Assembly (NCBI RefSeq): GCF_024124905.1
Contig: NZ_JAMXST010000002.1
Location: 310,001-374,000 of the forward strand
Origin: Cellulosimicrobium cellulans
GTDB lineage: Bacteria > Actinomycetota > Actinomycetes > Actinomycetales > Cellulomonadaceae
Length of the DNA stretch: 64,000 nt
Direction: 5' to 3'
The position numbers and the translations under genes were made by a program. Shown here in pieces: positions 1 through 9,174 of this stretch. The notes under the pieces were generated by a model. It was not told the origin of the DNA. It searched no databases and saw only the letters and a program-made list of their open reading frames with translations. Numbering within the stretch: the first letter of the stretch is position 1; every line of letters starts with the position of its first letter.

Positions 1-21
1 GCCGACGCCGGCTCGCGCGTC

Positions 22-1599
22 GTGCCCCTCGTCGACCTCCACGGCCGCAGCGCCTGGAGCATCCTGCCGCCGCTCATCCTCGGCTTCTTCATGATCATGG
101 TCGACACCACGATCGTGAACATCGCCGTCCCGACGCTCCAGACCGAGCTCGACGCGTCGCTCGTCGCGGTCGGCTGGGTGAACAGCGCCTACCTGCTCTC
201 CTACGCCGTGCTGCTCCTGCTCGCCGGGCGGCTCGGGGACCGCTACGGCCCCAAGCCCGTGTTCGTCGTCGGGCTCGCGGTCTTCACGCTCGCGTCCGCG
301 TGGTGCGGACTCTCGGGCTCGATCGGCATGCTCATCGCCGCGCGCGTGGTCCAGGGCGTCGGCGCGGCGCTCATGACGCCGCAGACCATGGCGATGATCA
401 CGCGCGTCTTCCCGCCGCGGCAGCGCGGTGCGGCCATGGGCCTGTGGGGCGCGACCGCCGGCGTCGCGACGATCGCCGGACCGCTGCTCGGCGGCGTGTT
501 CGTCGAGTCGTGGGGCTGGGAGTGGATCTTCTTCGTCAACGTGCCGGTCGGCGTCGTCGCGCTGTGGTTCGCGCTCACGCGCCTGCCGCGCCTCGCGACG
601 AACAAGCGCTCGTTCGACGTCCTCGGCGTCGTGCTCTCGGTCGTCGGCCTGTTCGCGGTCGTCTTCGGCCTCCAGGAGGGCGAGACGTACGACTGGGGCA
701 CCATCACCGGGCCGATCACGGTCTGGGGCGTCATCGGTGCCGGGCTGCTCGTGCTCGTGGGCTTCGTCCTGTGGCAGCGCCACCTCGGCGACGGCGCGCT
801 GCTGCCCCTCAAGCTCTTCCGCTCCCGCAACTTCTCGCTCGCGAACGTCGCGGGCATGTCCGTCTCGTTCGCGATGATCGGGAGCTTCTTCCCGCTGACG
901 ATCTTCCTGCAGTCCATCCTCGGGCTCTCGCCGCTGCACGCCGCCCTCGTCAACCTGCCCGGGTCGCTCGTCTCCGGGATCGTGGCCCCGCTCGCCGGTC
1001 GCCTGTCGGACAAGGTGCCCGCCAAGTGGGTCGTGGCGACCGGGTTCGGCGTCCTCGCGGTCGCGATCGGGTGGCTCGCCGCCGTCGTCGGGCCGGGGGT
1101 GTCGGTCGCGACGATCGTGCTCCCGATGACGCTGTTCGGCATCGGTACCGGCTGCGTGTTCTCGCCGCTCGCCAACCTCGCGACGTCGGGCCTCGACCAC
1201 CGCACCGCGGGCGCCGGGGCGGGCGCGTTCAACACCACGCGCCAGGTGGGCGGCGTCATCGGCTCGGCGGCGATCGTCGCGACGCTCACCGCGCGCCTCG
1301 CCGTCACCCTCCCTGCCGCCGCGCAGGACGCGGCGGCCTCCCTCCCCGAGCAGTTCCGCCAGCAGTTCGTCGACGGGTTCGCGAACGACGGATCCCTGCA
1401 GGGCGGCGCGGGCGGGTCGTTCGACCTCCCGCCCGGGGTGCCCGACGACGTCGCGCGCCAGGTGACCGCCACCGCCACCGCCGCCTTCCACCAGGGGTTC
1501 GCGACCGCCGTCGGGCAGACGCTCGCGGTCACGGCCGCGGTCCTGGTCCTCGGCTTCGTGTGCGCGATCGCGATGGCGCCGAAGCACGTCGAGCACTGA
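22..1599 (+). CDS. MFS drug-efflux transporter, DHA2/EmrB-QacA family (possibly 5' partial)
   Basis: Proton-driven export of drugs or other small molecules across the cytoplasmic membrane. The 525-residue product has about 14 hydrophobic segments, the family topology. Motif A (GRLGDRYGPK) lies after the second segment and an MDTTIVNIA stretch in the first, both typical of DHA2 members. The periplasmic loop near residues 430-480 is Pro/Gly/Ala-rich. The GTG at 22 is the first usable start, but the frame stays open to the window edge, so a few N-terminal residues may be missing. A long hairpin follows the stop. Substrate cannot be told from sequence. Confidence 0.85.
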   Translation: MPLVDLHGRSAWSILPPLILGFFMIMVDTTIVNIAVPTLQTELDASLVAVGWVNSAYLLSYAVLLLLAGRLGDRYGPKPVFVVGLAVFTLASAWCGLSGSIGMLIAARVVQGVGAALMTPQTMAMITRVFPPRQRGAAMGLWGATAGVATIAGPLLGGVFVESWGWEWIFFVNVPVGVVALWFALTRLPRLATNKRSFDVLGVVLSVVGLFAVVFGLQEGETYDWGTITGPITVWGVIGAGLLVLVGFVLWQRHLGDGALLPLKLFRSRNFSLANVAGMSVSFAMIGSFFPLTIFLQSILGLSPLHAALVNLPGSLVSGIVAPLAGRLSDKVPAKWVVATGFGVLAVAIGWLAAVVGPGVSVATIVLPMTLFGIGTGCVFSPLANLATSGLDHRTAGAGAGAFNTTRQVGGVIGSAAIVATLTARLAVTLPAAAQDAAASLPEQFRQQFVDGFANDGSLQGGAGGSFDLPPGVPDDVARQVTATATAAFHQGFATAVGQTLAVTAAVLVLGFVCAIAMAPKHVEH

Positions 1600-1600
1600 C

Positions 1601-1674
1601 CCGCGAGATCGGCCCGTGCGTCGCGAGATCGGCCCTCCGAGGGTCGATCTCGGACGCACGGGCCGATCTCGCGG
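1601..1674. terminator. Long near-perfect hairpin between MFS gene and phoH-like gene
   Basis: 1601-1622 pairs perfectly with 1653-1674 (22 bp). Inside it 1624-1636 pairs with 1640-1652 with one G-T wobble, giving a roughly 35-bp stem with a 3-nt loop and one bulged base. The left arm carries the unit CGCGAGATCGGCCC twice (from 1602 and from 1622). There is no T-run, as is usual for terminators in GC-rich actinobacteria. Confidence 0.7.
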
Positions 1675-1939
1675 AGCACGCACCCGGACGATCCCGTGAA
1701 CGGAGGGTTAAACCTTGCCCCGGAGGTGTGTCGGGGGTGGTGAGCCGAATCACACGGGCGTAGTTTCGAGGGGACGGACGGCACCACCGCCGTCCTCCGG
1801 GAGGCCAGCCGATGGGGTTCACGCTCCGCTCAGGAGGGCCGGCACCGGCGCTGCTGAGCCGTGGCACCCACGGCCCGACGGCCGGTCGCCTGCCTCGCCC
1901 AGAGAGAGAACGGCGCCCGCGCGCCGGAGGGGAGCCCTC
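1675..1939 (+). promoter_or_regulatory. Promoter and structured leader of the PhoH gene
   Basis: A TAGTTT box at 1761-1766 is a plausible -10, which gives a leader of about 170 nt. The leader contains short stems: GCTCAG pairs with CTGAGC around a GCCGGC/GCCGGC core, and CCGTGG pairs with CCACGG. Just before the start codon, the purine-rich Shine-Dalgarno tract can pair with the CCCTC that follows it. No known riboswitch class was recognised. Post-transcriptional control is possible but unproven. Confidence 0.4.
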
Positions 1940-3307
1940 GTGGTCCGCACCTCACCCACCACCCCCACCCCGCAGGACGACGCGCGAGACGACGCGCGTC
2001 GCACGTTCGTCGTCGACACCTCGGTCCTGCTGAGCGACCCCCGCGCGATCGGGCGGTTCGCCGAGCACGACGTCGTCCTCCCGGTCGTCGTCATCACCGA
2101 GCTGGAGGCGAAGCGCCACCACGCGGAGCTGGGGTACTTCGCCCGCAGCGCGCTGCGCATGCTCGACGACCTGCGCGTCAGGCACGGCCGTCTCGACGCC
2201 CCGATCCCGGTCGGCGACGTGGGCGGGACCCTGCGCGTCGAGCTCAACCACACCGACCCGGACGTCCTCCCCGCCGGCTTCCGGCTGGGCGACAACGACA
2301 CGCGCATCCTGTCCGTCGCCGCGAACCTCGCGGCGGAGGGGCACGACGTGACGGTCGTGTCCAAGGACCTGCCGATGCGGGTCAAGGCGTCGGCGGTCGG
2401 GCTGCGCGCGGAGGAGTACCGCCACGAGCTCGCCGTGGACTCGGGCTGGACGGGCATGGGGGAGATCTCCTTCACGGATGCCGAGGCGGCGTCGCTCTGG
2501 GAGCACGAGTCCGTCGAGCTCACGAGCCTCGACCCGGAGGTCGTCGAGGCCGCCGGGCCGCTGCACTGCCACACGGGGCTCGTCGTGCACTCCCCGCGCG
2601 GGTCCGCGCTCGGGCGCGTCACCGCCGACAAGCACGTGCAGCTCGTGCGCGGGGACCGCGAGCTCTTCGGGCTGCACGGCCGCTCGGCCGAGCAGCGCGT
2701 CGCGATCGACCTGCTCCTCGACGAGTCCGTCGGGATCGTGTCGCTCGGTGGCCGGGCGGGGACGGGCAAGTCGGCGCTCGCGCTGTGCGCGGGTCTCGAG
2801 GCGGTGATGGAGCGCCGGCAGCACCGCAAGGTCATGGTGTTCCGCCCGCTCTACGCGGTGGGCGGCCAGGAGCTCGGCTACCTCCCCGGCTCCGAGGCCG
2901 AGAAGATGAACCCGTGGGCGCAGGCCGTCTACGACACGCTCGGCGCGCTCGTCTCGCCCCAGGTGCTCGACGAGGTGATCGACCGCGAGATGCTCGAGGT
3001 GCTCCCGCTCACGCACATCCGCGGGCGCTCGCTCCACGACGCGTTCGTCATCGTCGACGAGGCCCAGTCGCTCGAGCGCAACGTGCTCCTCACCGTGCTC
3101 TCGCGCATCGGGCAGTCGTCGCGCGTCGTCCTCACGCACGACGTCGCGCAGCGCGACAACCTGCGCGTCGGACGGCACGACGGCGTCGCCGCGGTCATCG
3201 AGGCGCTCAAGGGCCACCCGCTGTTCGCGCACGTGACGCTCACGCGCTCCGAGCGCTCGCCCGTCGCCGCCCTGGTCACGGAGATGCTCGAGTCGATCGA
3301 GGTCTGA
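1940..3307 (+). CDS. PIN domain - PhoH family ATPase
   Basis: Likely RNA-handling ATPase of the PhoH2 type, in which a PIN ribonuclease domain is fused to a PhoH P-loop domain. Residues ~15-145 are the PIN domain, starting [12 protein letters not shown] with acidic residues suited to metal binding. The C-terminal half is PhoH, with Walker [10 protein letters not shown] and Walker B IVDEAQ. The product is 455 residues. The GTG at 1940 was chosen because a GGAGGGGAG tract ends 6 nt upstream and homology begins shortly after; the frame is open further upstream but that part is low complexity. Convergent with the FUSC gene. PhoH2 proteins act as RNA helicase/ribonucleases; the specific role here is inferred. 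Confidence 0.88.
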   Translation: MVRTSPTTPTPQDDARDDARRTFVVDTSVLLSDPRAIGRFAEHDVVLPVVVITELEAKRHHAELGYFARSALRMLDDLRVRHGRLDAPIPVGDVGGTLRVELNHTDPDVLPAGFRLGDNDTRILSVAANLAAEGHDVTVVSKDLPMRVKASAVGLRAEEYRHELAVDSGWTGMGEISFTDAEAASLWEHESVELTSLDPEVVEAAGPLHCHTGLVVHSPRGSALGRVTADKHVQLVRGDRELFGLHGRSAEQRVAIDLLLDESVGIVSLGGRAGTGKSALALCAGLEAVMERRQHRKVMVFRPLYAVGGQELGYLPGSEAEKMNPWAQAVYDTLGALVSPQVLDEVIDREMLEVLPLTHIRGRSLHDAFVIVDEAQSLERNVLLTVLSRIGQSSRVVLTHDVAQRDNLRVGRHDGVAAVIEALKGHPLFAHVTLTRSERSPVAALVTEMLESIEV

Positions 3308-3311
3308 CCCG

Positions 3312-3382
3312 CCGCGAGGTAGAGGCCTGGTCATGACCGGGCCTCTACCTCGCGGTACCGGAGCTCTACCTCGCGGTACCGG
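3312..3382. terminator. Bidirectional hairpin plus a third copy of the arm, between phoH-like gene and FUSC
   Basis: 3312-3326 pairs with 3341-3355, and the inner bases extend the stem to about 20 bp with loop CATG. The right arm and its following bases (3343-3361, CTCTACCTCGCGGTACCGG) are repeated directly at 3364-3382. The third copy overlaps the last codons and stop of the FUSC gene on the minus strand. It is well placed to terminate both convergent genes. Confidence 0.65.
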
Positions 3383-4862
3383 GGTTCTCTCTCGCGCGGG
3401 GGCGGGTGCGCGGGTGGACGAGGACCACCGCGAGGACTCCGACGGCGGCGCCCAGGACCGTGTCCAGAGCGCGGTCGAGCGCGAGCCCGGCCGGGTCGGC
3501 CGGGTGTGCGAGCGACGTCATGAGGAGCGCCATGGGCGTGATGGTGAGCATCGCGAGACCGTAGTGGCGTCCCACGATCGTCTCGGTCACGGTCTGGAGC
3601 ACCACGACGACCGCGGCCGTCCCCCAGAACCCGAGCGGCGCGGCGAGCAGCGGCCACGCGAGCAGCGCGCCCGCGACGGTGCCGGCCCCGCGCTGGAGCG
3701 CCCGCACGACGGCGTGGCGCGCCGACTCGCCCTGGAGGACGGCGGTCGAGCCCATGGTCGCCCAGGCGGCGTGCCCGAGGCCGGCGCCCGCGGCGACACC
3801 GCCGGCGACGAGCCCGGAGATCCCGACGCGCGCCGTCGCGAGCCGCCACGGGCCTCGGACGCGGGACCGCGCCTGGGCGGTGAGCGAGGTACGGACGGGT
3901 GCCGCGGTGTCGTCCCGCGGGACGCCCAGGGCGTCGAGCGCCCGCTCGATCTCGTCGAGCTCGCGGGCGAGAGCCGGGACGGCGCCCCGGGGCAGACGCC
4001 ACGACGCGTCGTCGGCGAGCACGTCGCGCGCCCGGGCGACCGCGAGCCGTGCCGCGCGGGCGGCGTGCCGGCTCGGCACGGGGGGCGCGGCGTCGGTCGG
4101 CCGCGCGCCGGGGGCGGCGTCCCGACCGTGAGAGGCCTCCCGCGCGACGGCCGCCGACGCGCCCGCCCCGCGTGAGGCCTGCCGTGCGACGGCCGCCGAC
4201 GTGCCCGCCCCGGGCGGGGCCTCTCGCGCGGCGACCGTGACGGCGTCGGCGGCGCGCCGGACGGCGAGATGCGCGGGCGCTGTGGGCCGTACGAGCGCAC
4301 CGGCCATGCAGACGAGCCACGCGAGGAGCGCGCCGGACGCGCCGGCGAGCACGCGGGGAACGAGGTCGCCGAGATCCGGGGATCCCGCGAGGCCCGCTCC
4401 GGCGGCGAAGACGACGATCGTCGCGCCCGGGGGGCCGGTGCGGACGAGGAGGCAGAACGCCGTCGCGCTCGCAGCGAGCGCCGCGACGGCCGCGGTCGTC
4501 GCGAGCGGGGGCGCGCCGACGACGGCCAGGAGCGTGAACAGGGCGATCGTCCCCGTCATCAGAGCCCCCACCGTGGCGAGGAGGGCGGCGCGGCGACGAT
4601 AGGGGTCGTAGCGCCCGTACAGCGAGGTCAGGGCGCCGAGCGAGGCGAACGCGGCGAGGTCGGGACGGCCGAGCAGGCCCGGCACCGCGATCGCGAGCGC
4701 GACGGCGGCGCCGCACCGCAGCGCGGCGGCGAGCGTCGCGTCGGCAGGGTTCACGTGGAGGGCGGCACGCAGGTGGGCGGGGTCGAGGACGTCCTGCGCC
4801 GCGGCGCGCACGGGTGCGAGCGCGGCGACCGCGGGGGACGGGAGAGGCGGGAGGAGAGGCAT
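3366..4862 (-). CDS. FUSC family membrane protein (aromatic acid exporter-like)
   Basis: A 498-residue integral membrane protein with two hydrophobic blocks (about residues 50-170 and 330-470) separated by an Arg/Ala-rich cytoplasmic region, the layout of FUSC/AaeB-like pumps for aromatic carboxylic acids and related compounds. The C-terminal block has the feel of FUSC_2. The ATG at 4860-4862 was chosen because it is the first start after the intergenic operator; longer frames would run into the divergent MarR gene. Divergent pairing with a MarR regulator across a perfect palindrome suggests ligand-controlled expression. The substrate is unknown. The C-terminal codons lie in a repeated intergenic element. 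Confidence 0.75.
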   Translation of the reverse strand: MPLLPPLPSPAVAALAPVRAAAQDVLDPAHLRAALHVNPADATLAAALRCGAAVALAIAVPGLLGRPDLAAFASLGALTSLYGRYDPYRRRAALLATVGALMTGTIALFTLLAVVGAPPLATTAAVAALAASATAFCLLVRTGPPGATIVVFAAGAGLAGSPDLGDLVPRVLAGASGALLAWLVCMAGALVRPTAPAHLAVRRAADAVTVAAREAPPGAGTSAAVARQASRGAGASAAVAREASHGRDAAPGARPTDAAPPVPSRHAARAARLAVARARDVLADDASWRLPRGAVPALARELDEIERALDALGVPRDDTAAPVRTSLTAQARSRVRGPWRLATARVGISGLVAGGVAAGAGLGHAAWATMGSTAVLQGESARHAVVRALQRGAGTVAGALLAWPLLAAPLGFWGTAAVVVVLQTVTETIVGRHYGLAMLTITPMALLMTSLAHPADPAGLALDRALDTVLGAAVGVLAVVLVHPRTRPRARENPGTAR

Positions 4863-4894
4863 GTCCGTCCCAGGGTAGCGGTCGTTCCAGAATG

Positions 4895-4908
4895 TTTCAC
4901 CAGTGAAA
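4895..4908. promoter_or_regulatory. MarR-type operator palindrome
   Basis: A perfect inverted repeat TTTCAC-CA-GTGAAA lies between the divergent FUSC and MarR genes. It overlaps the presumed -35 region of the MarR promoter (GTGAAA, 4903-4908), with the -10 TATCCT at 4926-4931 17 nt downstream. This geometry suits repression of the regulator by its own product, and probably of FUSC as well. Confidence 0.65.
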
Positions 4909-4925
4909 TACTGTGATGCCCGCCC

Positions 4926-4931
4926 TATCCT
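4926..4931 (+). promoter_or_regulatory. -10 box of leaderless MarR gene
   Basis: TATCCT lies 6 nt before the GTG start at 4938, so the transcript should begin at or next to the start codon. No Shine-Dalgarno tract is present. Confidence 0.5.
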
Positions 4932-4937
4932 GGTCCT

Positions 4938-5426
4938 GTGGACTACGTGGACCGTGTGCGAGCGGAGTGGGCCGAGCAGCGCCCGGACCTCGACACCTCG
5001 ACCTCCGCCGTCGGGGCGCGGCTGCGCCGCGTCGCGGGCCTCCTCGAGGGCGCGCTCGAACGCTCGGCGGCGCGCCACGACGTCTCGCGCGCGGAGTTCG
5101 ACGTGCTCGCCGCGCTGCGGCGCGCCGGGCGTCCGCTGCGCGCGGGGGAGGTGACCACGATGACCGGCGCCCCCGGTGCGTCCATCACCAAGCGCCTCGA
5201 CCGGCTCGAGCGCGCCGGGCTCGTCGAGCGCACCGTCGCCGAGCGCGACCGGCGCGGCGTGCTCGTCGCCCTCACGGGGGACGGGGTCGCGCTCGTCGAC
5301 GAGGTCTTCCCGCAGCAGCTCGACCGGGAGCGCGCGGCGCTCGCGGACCTCGACGCGGACGAGCGTGCCGAGCTCGCACGGCTGCTCGGCGTCGTCCTGC
5401 GCCGCCTCGACCCGGTCGACTACTGA
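4938..5426 (+). CDS. MarR family transcriptional regulator
   Basis: A 162-residue winged-helix regulator. The DNA-binding core runs from about residue 50 to 125: the helix-turn-helix is around LRAGEVTTMTGAPGASITKRLDRLE with the wing AERDRRGVLVALT, the usual MarR pattern. The N- and C-terminal helices would form the dimer interface. It is divergent from a FUSC exporter with a TTTCAC-CA-GTGAAA operator between them, so it most likely represses that exporter and itself and is released by an aromatic ligand. That ligand is an inference. Leaderless GTG start. Confidence 0.85.
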   Translation: MDYVDRVRAEWAEQRPDLDTSTSAVGARLRRVAGLLEGALERSAARHDVSRAEFDVLAALRRAGRPLRAGEVTTMTGAPGASITKRLDRLERAGLVERTVAERDRRGVLVALTGDGVALVDEVFPQQLDRERAALADLDADERAELARLLGVVLRRLDPVDY

Positions 5427-5469
5427 CCGCGGGTCGCGGCGCTCGACCGCTGCGGAGCCCGGACGGCGA

Positions 5470-5505
5470 GAGCCGGGCGGGGTGCGCGCGCACCCCGCCC
5501 GGCTC
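5470..5505. terminator. Bidirectional terminator between MarR gene and fumC
   Basis: A perfect 36-nt palindrome between the convergent MarR gene (ends 5426) and fumC (ends 5532). Confidence 0.75.
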
Positions 5506-5531
5506 GCGGGCGGAACGGTCGGTCCGGCGGG

Positions 5532-6977
5532 TCAGGCCTGCGGCGGGCGCGTCATCGACAGCACGTCGAGCGCCTCGTCGAGCTGCGCCTCGGTGACCTC
5601 GCCGCGCTCGACGAAGCCGAGGTCGATCACGGCCTGGCGGACGGTGAGGCCCTCCTTGACGGAGTGCTTCGCGACCTTGGCGGCCGCCTCGTAGCCGATC
5701 ACGCGGTTGAGCGGCGTGACGATCGACGGCGAGGACTCGGCGAGCGCGAGCGCGCGCTCGACGTTCGCCGTGATGCCCGCGACGGTCTTGTCCGCGAGCA
5801 CGCGCGACGCGTTCGCGAGGAGGCGGATCGACTCGAGGACGCCCTGGGCGATGACGGGGATCTGCACGTTGAGCTCGAACGAGCCCGACGCACCGGCCCA
5901 CGCCACGGTCGCGTCGTTGCCGATCACGCGCGCGGCGACCATGAGCACGGCCTCGGGGACCACCGGGTTCACCTTGCCCGGCATGATCGAGCTGCCCGGC
6001 TGGAGGTCGGGGATGAAGATCTCGCCGAGGCCCGTGTTGGGGCCGGAGCCCATCCAGCGCAGGTCGTTGCAGATCTTGGTGAGCGACACCGCGATGGTGC
6101 GCAGCGCGCCCGAGAGCTCGACGAGGCCGTCGCGCGAGGACTGCGCCTCGAAGTGGTCGCGGGCCTCCGTGAGGGGCAGGCCCGTGTCCTCGACCAGCAG
6201 CGCGATGACGCGCTGGGGGAACCCGGCGGGCGTGTTGATGCCGGTGCCGACGGCGGTGCCGCCGAGCGGGACCTCCGCGGCGCGGGGGAGCGCCGACTCC
6301 AGCCGCTCGACGCCGTAGCGGATCGCCGCGGCGTAGCCGCCGAACTCCTGCCCGAGCGTGACGGGCGTCGCGTCCATGAGGTGCGTCCGGCCCGACTTCA
6401 CGACGGTCGCGAACTCCGCCGACTTCGCCTCGAGCGCGTCGGCCAGGTGGCCGAGCGCGGGCACGAGGTCCCGCACGACCCCGGCGGTCGCGGCGACGTG
6501 CACCGACGTCGGGAACACGTCGTTGGAGGACTGCGAGGCGTTCACGTGGTCGTTCGGGTGCACGTCGCGCCCGAGCGAGCGCGTGGCGAGCGTCGCGAGG
6601 ACCTCGTTCGTGTTCATGTTCGACGACGTCCCGGACCCGGTCTGGTAGACGTCCACCGGGAAGTGCGCGTCGTGCGCGCCCGACGCGACCTCGTCGGCCG
6701 CGGCGACGATGGCGGCGGCGACGTCCTCGTCGAGCACGCCGAGCTCGGCGTTCGCCCGGGCCGCGGCCTTCTTCACGCGTGCGAGGGCCTCGATGTGGCC
6801 GCGCTCGAGCGGGGTGCCGGAGATCGGGAAGTTCTCCACGGCGCGCTGCGTCTGTGCGCGGTAGAGAGCCTGCGCGGGGACGCGCACCTCGCCCATGGTG
6901 TCGTGCTCGATGCGGTACTCGGTCGTCGGTGCGGTCTCGCCGGCGACGCCGCCGGAGGCCTCGGGAGATGCAGTCAT
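5532..6977 (-). CDS. fumC: Class II fumarate hydratase
   Basis: Reversible hydration of fumarate to malate in the TCA cycle, as a cytoplasmic homotetramer of the fumarase/aspartase superfamily. The 481-residue product shows the superfamily signature [11 protein letters not shown] near residue 330, the active-site regions [13 protein letters not shown] and [11 protein letters not shown], and an [10 protein letters not shown] stretch. The length fits class II fumarase. The ATG at 6975-6977 gives an N-terminus of about 20 unconserved residues before the conserved [11 protein letters not shown]. Convergent with the MarR gene, terminator between. A carbonic anhydrase gene lies just upstream on the same strand. 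Confidence 0.93.
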   Translation of the reverse strand: MTASPEASGGVAGETAPTTEYRIEHDTMGEVRVPAQALYRAQTQRAVENFPISGTPLERGHIEALARVKKAAARANAELGVLDEDVAAAIVAAADEVASGAHDAHFPVDVYQTGSGTSSNMNTNEVLATLATRSLGRDVHPNDHVNASQSSNDVFPTSVHVAATAGVVRDLVPALGHLADALEAKSAEFATVVKSGRTHLMDATPVTLGQEFGGYAAAIRYGVERLESALPRAAEVPLGGTAVGTGINTPAGFPQRVIALLVEDTGLPLTEARDHFEAQSSRDGLVELSGALRTIAVSLTKICNDLRWMGSGPNTGLGEIFIPDLQPGSSIMPGKVNPVVPEAVLMVAARVIGNDATVAWAGASGSFELNVQIPVIAQGVLESIRLLANASRVLADKTVAGITANVERALALAESSPSIVTPLNRVIGYEAAAKVAKHSVKEGLTVRQAVIDLGFVERGEVTEAQLDEALDVLSMTRPPQA

Positions 6978-7075
6978 GGGGCCATCCTGCCGCACCGCGC
7001 GCGGGCACCCGCAACCCGCGTGACCGAGGTCACGCGGGCCGCGGGGCGGGCCGGTCACGCGCCGGCGTCGCCGCC

Positions 7076-7753
7076 TCAGGCGTCGGCGAGGGGTGCCTCG
7101 CCGACGTCGCCCACGACGTCGACCAGGTGGGCACGACCCTCCGCGAAGTCGTACTCGACGCCGACGATCGCGCAGCGCCCCTCCGCGACCGCGGCCGCGA
7201 GCCCGGCGGAGTACGAGTGGAGCATGTCGACCGTGTTGCGCACGTGCTCGCGGCGCAGCGCGGCCGGGTCGAGGTTCTCCAGCGAGCCGTTCCCGGCACC
7301 CGTGATCTTCGCGATCGACGGGATGACCCGGTCGACGACGGCCCGGACGAACCCGTCCGCCTGGGCGCCGGTCGTGAGCGTCTCCACCGCGGCGCCCACC
7401 GCGCCGCACGAGTCGTGCCCGAGCACCACGACGAGCGGCGCGGACAGGATCTCCACGCCGTACTCGATCGACCCGAGCACGGTCGTGTCGACGACGTGCC
7501 CCGCGGTCCGCACGACGAACATGTCGCCGAGCCCCTGGTCGAAGATGATCTCCGCCGCGACACGCGAGTCCGAGCACCCGAACAGCACCGTGTGCGGATG
7601 CTGCGCCGCGGAGGTCTCCCGTCGTCGGTCCGCGCCCTGCGAGGGATGGATCGGAGCGTCGGCGACGAAACGGTCGTTGCCCGCGCGCAGCGTCGCCCAC
7701 GCCTCGGCGGGGGTGAGCGAACGGGCCGGCGGCGCGGAGGTGGGAGAGGTCAT
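7076..7753 (-). CDS. Beta-class carbonic anhydrase
   Basis: Interconverts CO2 and bicarbonate with zinc at the active site. The 225-residue product carries the beta-class ligands Cys60 in CSDSR, with the Asp62/Arg64 dyad, and His113/Cys116 in GHDSCGA. Length and motifs fit bacterial beta enzymes. There is no signal peptide, so it is cytoplasmic. The ATG at 7751-7753 was chosen; an in-frame ATG 11 codons upstream is possible and the ribosome-binding site is weak for both. Divergent from the sugar ABC operon. Confidence 0.9.
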   Translation of the reverse strand: MTSPTSAPPARSLTPAEAWATLRAGNDRFVADAPIHPSQGADRRRETSAAQHPHTVLFGCSDSRVAAEIIFDQGLGDMFVVRTAGHVVDTTVLGSIEYGVEILSAPLVVVLGHDSCGAVGAAVETLTTGAQADGFVRAVVDRVIPSIAKITGAGNGSLENLDPAALRREHVRNTVDMLHSYSAGLAAAVAEGRCAIVGVEYDFAEGRAHLVDVVGDVGEAPLADA

Positions 7754-7881
7754 GGCCCCCATCATCGCGCACCCGGAGGCCCTCATGACGTGCCCGTTCG
7801 CATGGCGGGCCGCGCCCGGGAGGTGTAGCCATGGAGGGTGACACCCCGGAGACGGGGAAGCCGCGACCGAGGGGAGCTGAC

Positions 7882-9174
7882 GTGCGTCGACGCACCCGAG
7901 CGCTCGCCGTCCTGGTCGCCGTGGGGCTCGTGGCGCCGCTCGCCGCGTGCGGCCCGGGCGACGACGGGACGCCGGTGCTCACGTGGTACATCAACCCGGA
8001 CAACGGCGGCCAGGCCGACATCGCCGCCTCCTGCACGGAGGCCGCCGGGGGCGCGTACCGGATCCAGACCGAGCTCCTGCCGCGCGACGCCGCGTCGCAG
8101 CGCGAGCAGCTCGCCCGCCGCCTCGCGGCGAAGGACTCGTCGATCGACATCATGAGCCTCGACCCGGTGTTCATCGCCGAGTTCGCGGAGGCCGACTTCC
8201 TGGCTCCCGTCCCCGACGACGTCGCCGACGCGACGACGCAGGACGTCGTGCAGGGCGCGATCGACGCGTCGACGTGGAAGGACGAGCTGGTCGCCATCCC
8301 GTTCTGGGCCAACACCCAGCTCCTCTGGTACCGCAAGTCGGTCGCCGAGGCCGCGGGGCTCGACATGTCGCAGCCCGTCACGTGGGACCAGATCATGCAG
8401 GCCGCGCAGGACCAGGACAAGCTCCTCGCGGTCCAGGGTGCCAAGGCCGAGTCGCTGACGGTGTGGATCAACGCGCTCGTCGAGGGCGCCGGTGGGCACA
8501 TCCTCGAGAACCCGGAGGCACCGGCGGACGAGGTGAAGCTCGGCCTCGACTCCGACGCGGGCAAGGCGGCCGCGACCATCATCGGCGACATCGGCACGTC
8601 GGGCGTCGGCGGACCGGGACTCCCGAGCGAGGACGAGCCCGCGTCCCTCACCAAGTTCCAGGGCGACCGCGGCTCGTTCATGGTCAACTGGCCGTTCGTC
8701 TGGTCCTCCACCCAGGGCGCGGTCGACGCCGGGTCGCTCGACCAGTCGCTGCTCGACGACATCGGCTGGGCCCTCTACCCGCAGACCACCGAGGGCGAGG
8801 ACGCCCGCCCGCCCTACGGCGGCATCTCGCTCGGCATCGGGGCGTTCGGCAAGCACACCGACCTCGCGTACGAGGCGGCGCAGTGCATCGTCAGCCCGGA
8901 GAACCAGGCCGAGTACTTCGTCACCAACGGCAACCCCGCGGCGAGCACCAAGGCCTACGACGACCCCGACGTCCAGAAGGCGTTCCCCATGTACGACGTC
9001 ATCCGCGACTCGCTCGACCAGGCCGCGCCGCGACCGCAGACGCCGTTCTACAACGAGGTCTCCACGGGCCTGCAGCAGACGTGGTACCCGCCGGCGTCCG
9101 TCGACCCCGACACGACCCCGCAGCAGTCCACCGAGTTCATCACCGCCGTCCTGCGAGGGGAGCGACTCCTGTGA
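7882..9174 (+). CDS. LpqY-like sugar-binding lipoprotein (trehalose-type ABC transporter)
   Basis: Extracellular solute-binding protein of the CUT1 class, anchored as a lipoprotein: the N-terminus is [14 protein letters not shown] followed by the lipobox LAAC. The mature region (RIQTELLP..., [21 protein letters not shown]) resembles mycobacterial LpqY, the trehalose binder of LpqY-SugABC. The product is 430 residues. The GTG at 7882 was chosen because GGGGAG ends 5 nt upstream and it places the signal peptide at the N-terminus; an in-frame start at 7831 would add 17 residues. First gene of a tightly coupled operon. Trehalose as substrate is inferred from similarity and gene order. Confidence 0.82.
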   Translation: MRRRTRALAVLVAVGLVAPLAACGPGDDGTPVLTWYINPDNGGQADIAASCTEAAGGAYRIQTELLPRDAASQREQLARRLAAKDSSIDIMSLDPVFIAEFAEADFLAPVPDDVADATTQDVVQGAIDASTWKDELVAIPFWANTQLLWYRKSVAEAAGLDMSQPVTWDQIMQAAQDQDKLLAVQGAKAESLTVWINALVEGAGGHILENPEAPADEVKLGLDSDAGKAAATIIGDIGTSGVGGPGLPSEDEPASLTKFQGDRGSFMVNWPFVWSSTQGAVDAGSLDQSLLDDIGWALYPQTTEGEDARPPYGGISLGIGAFGKHTDLAYEAAQCIVSPENQAEYFVTNGNPAASTKAYDDPDVQKAFPMYDVIRDSLDQAAPRPQTPFYNEVSTGLQQTWYPPASVDPDTTPQQSTEFITAVLRGERLL

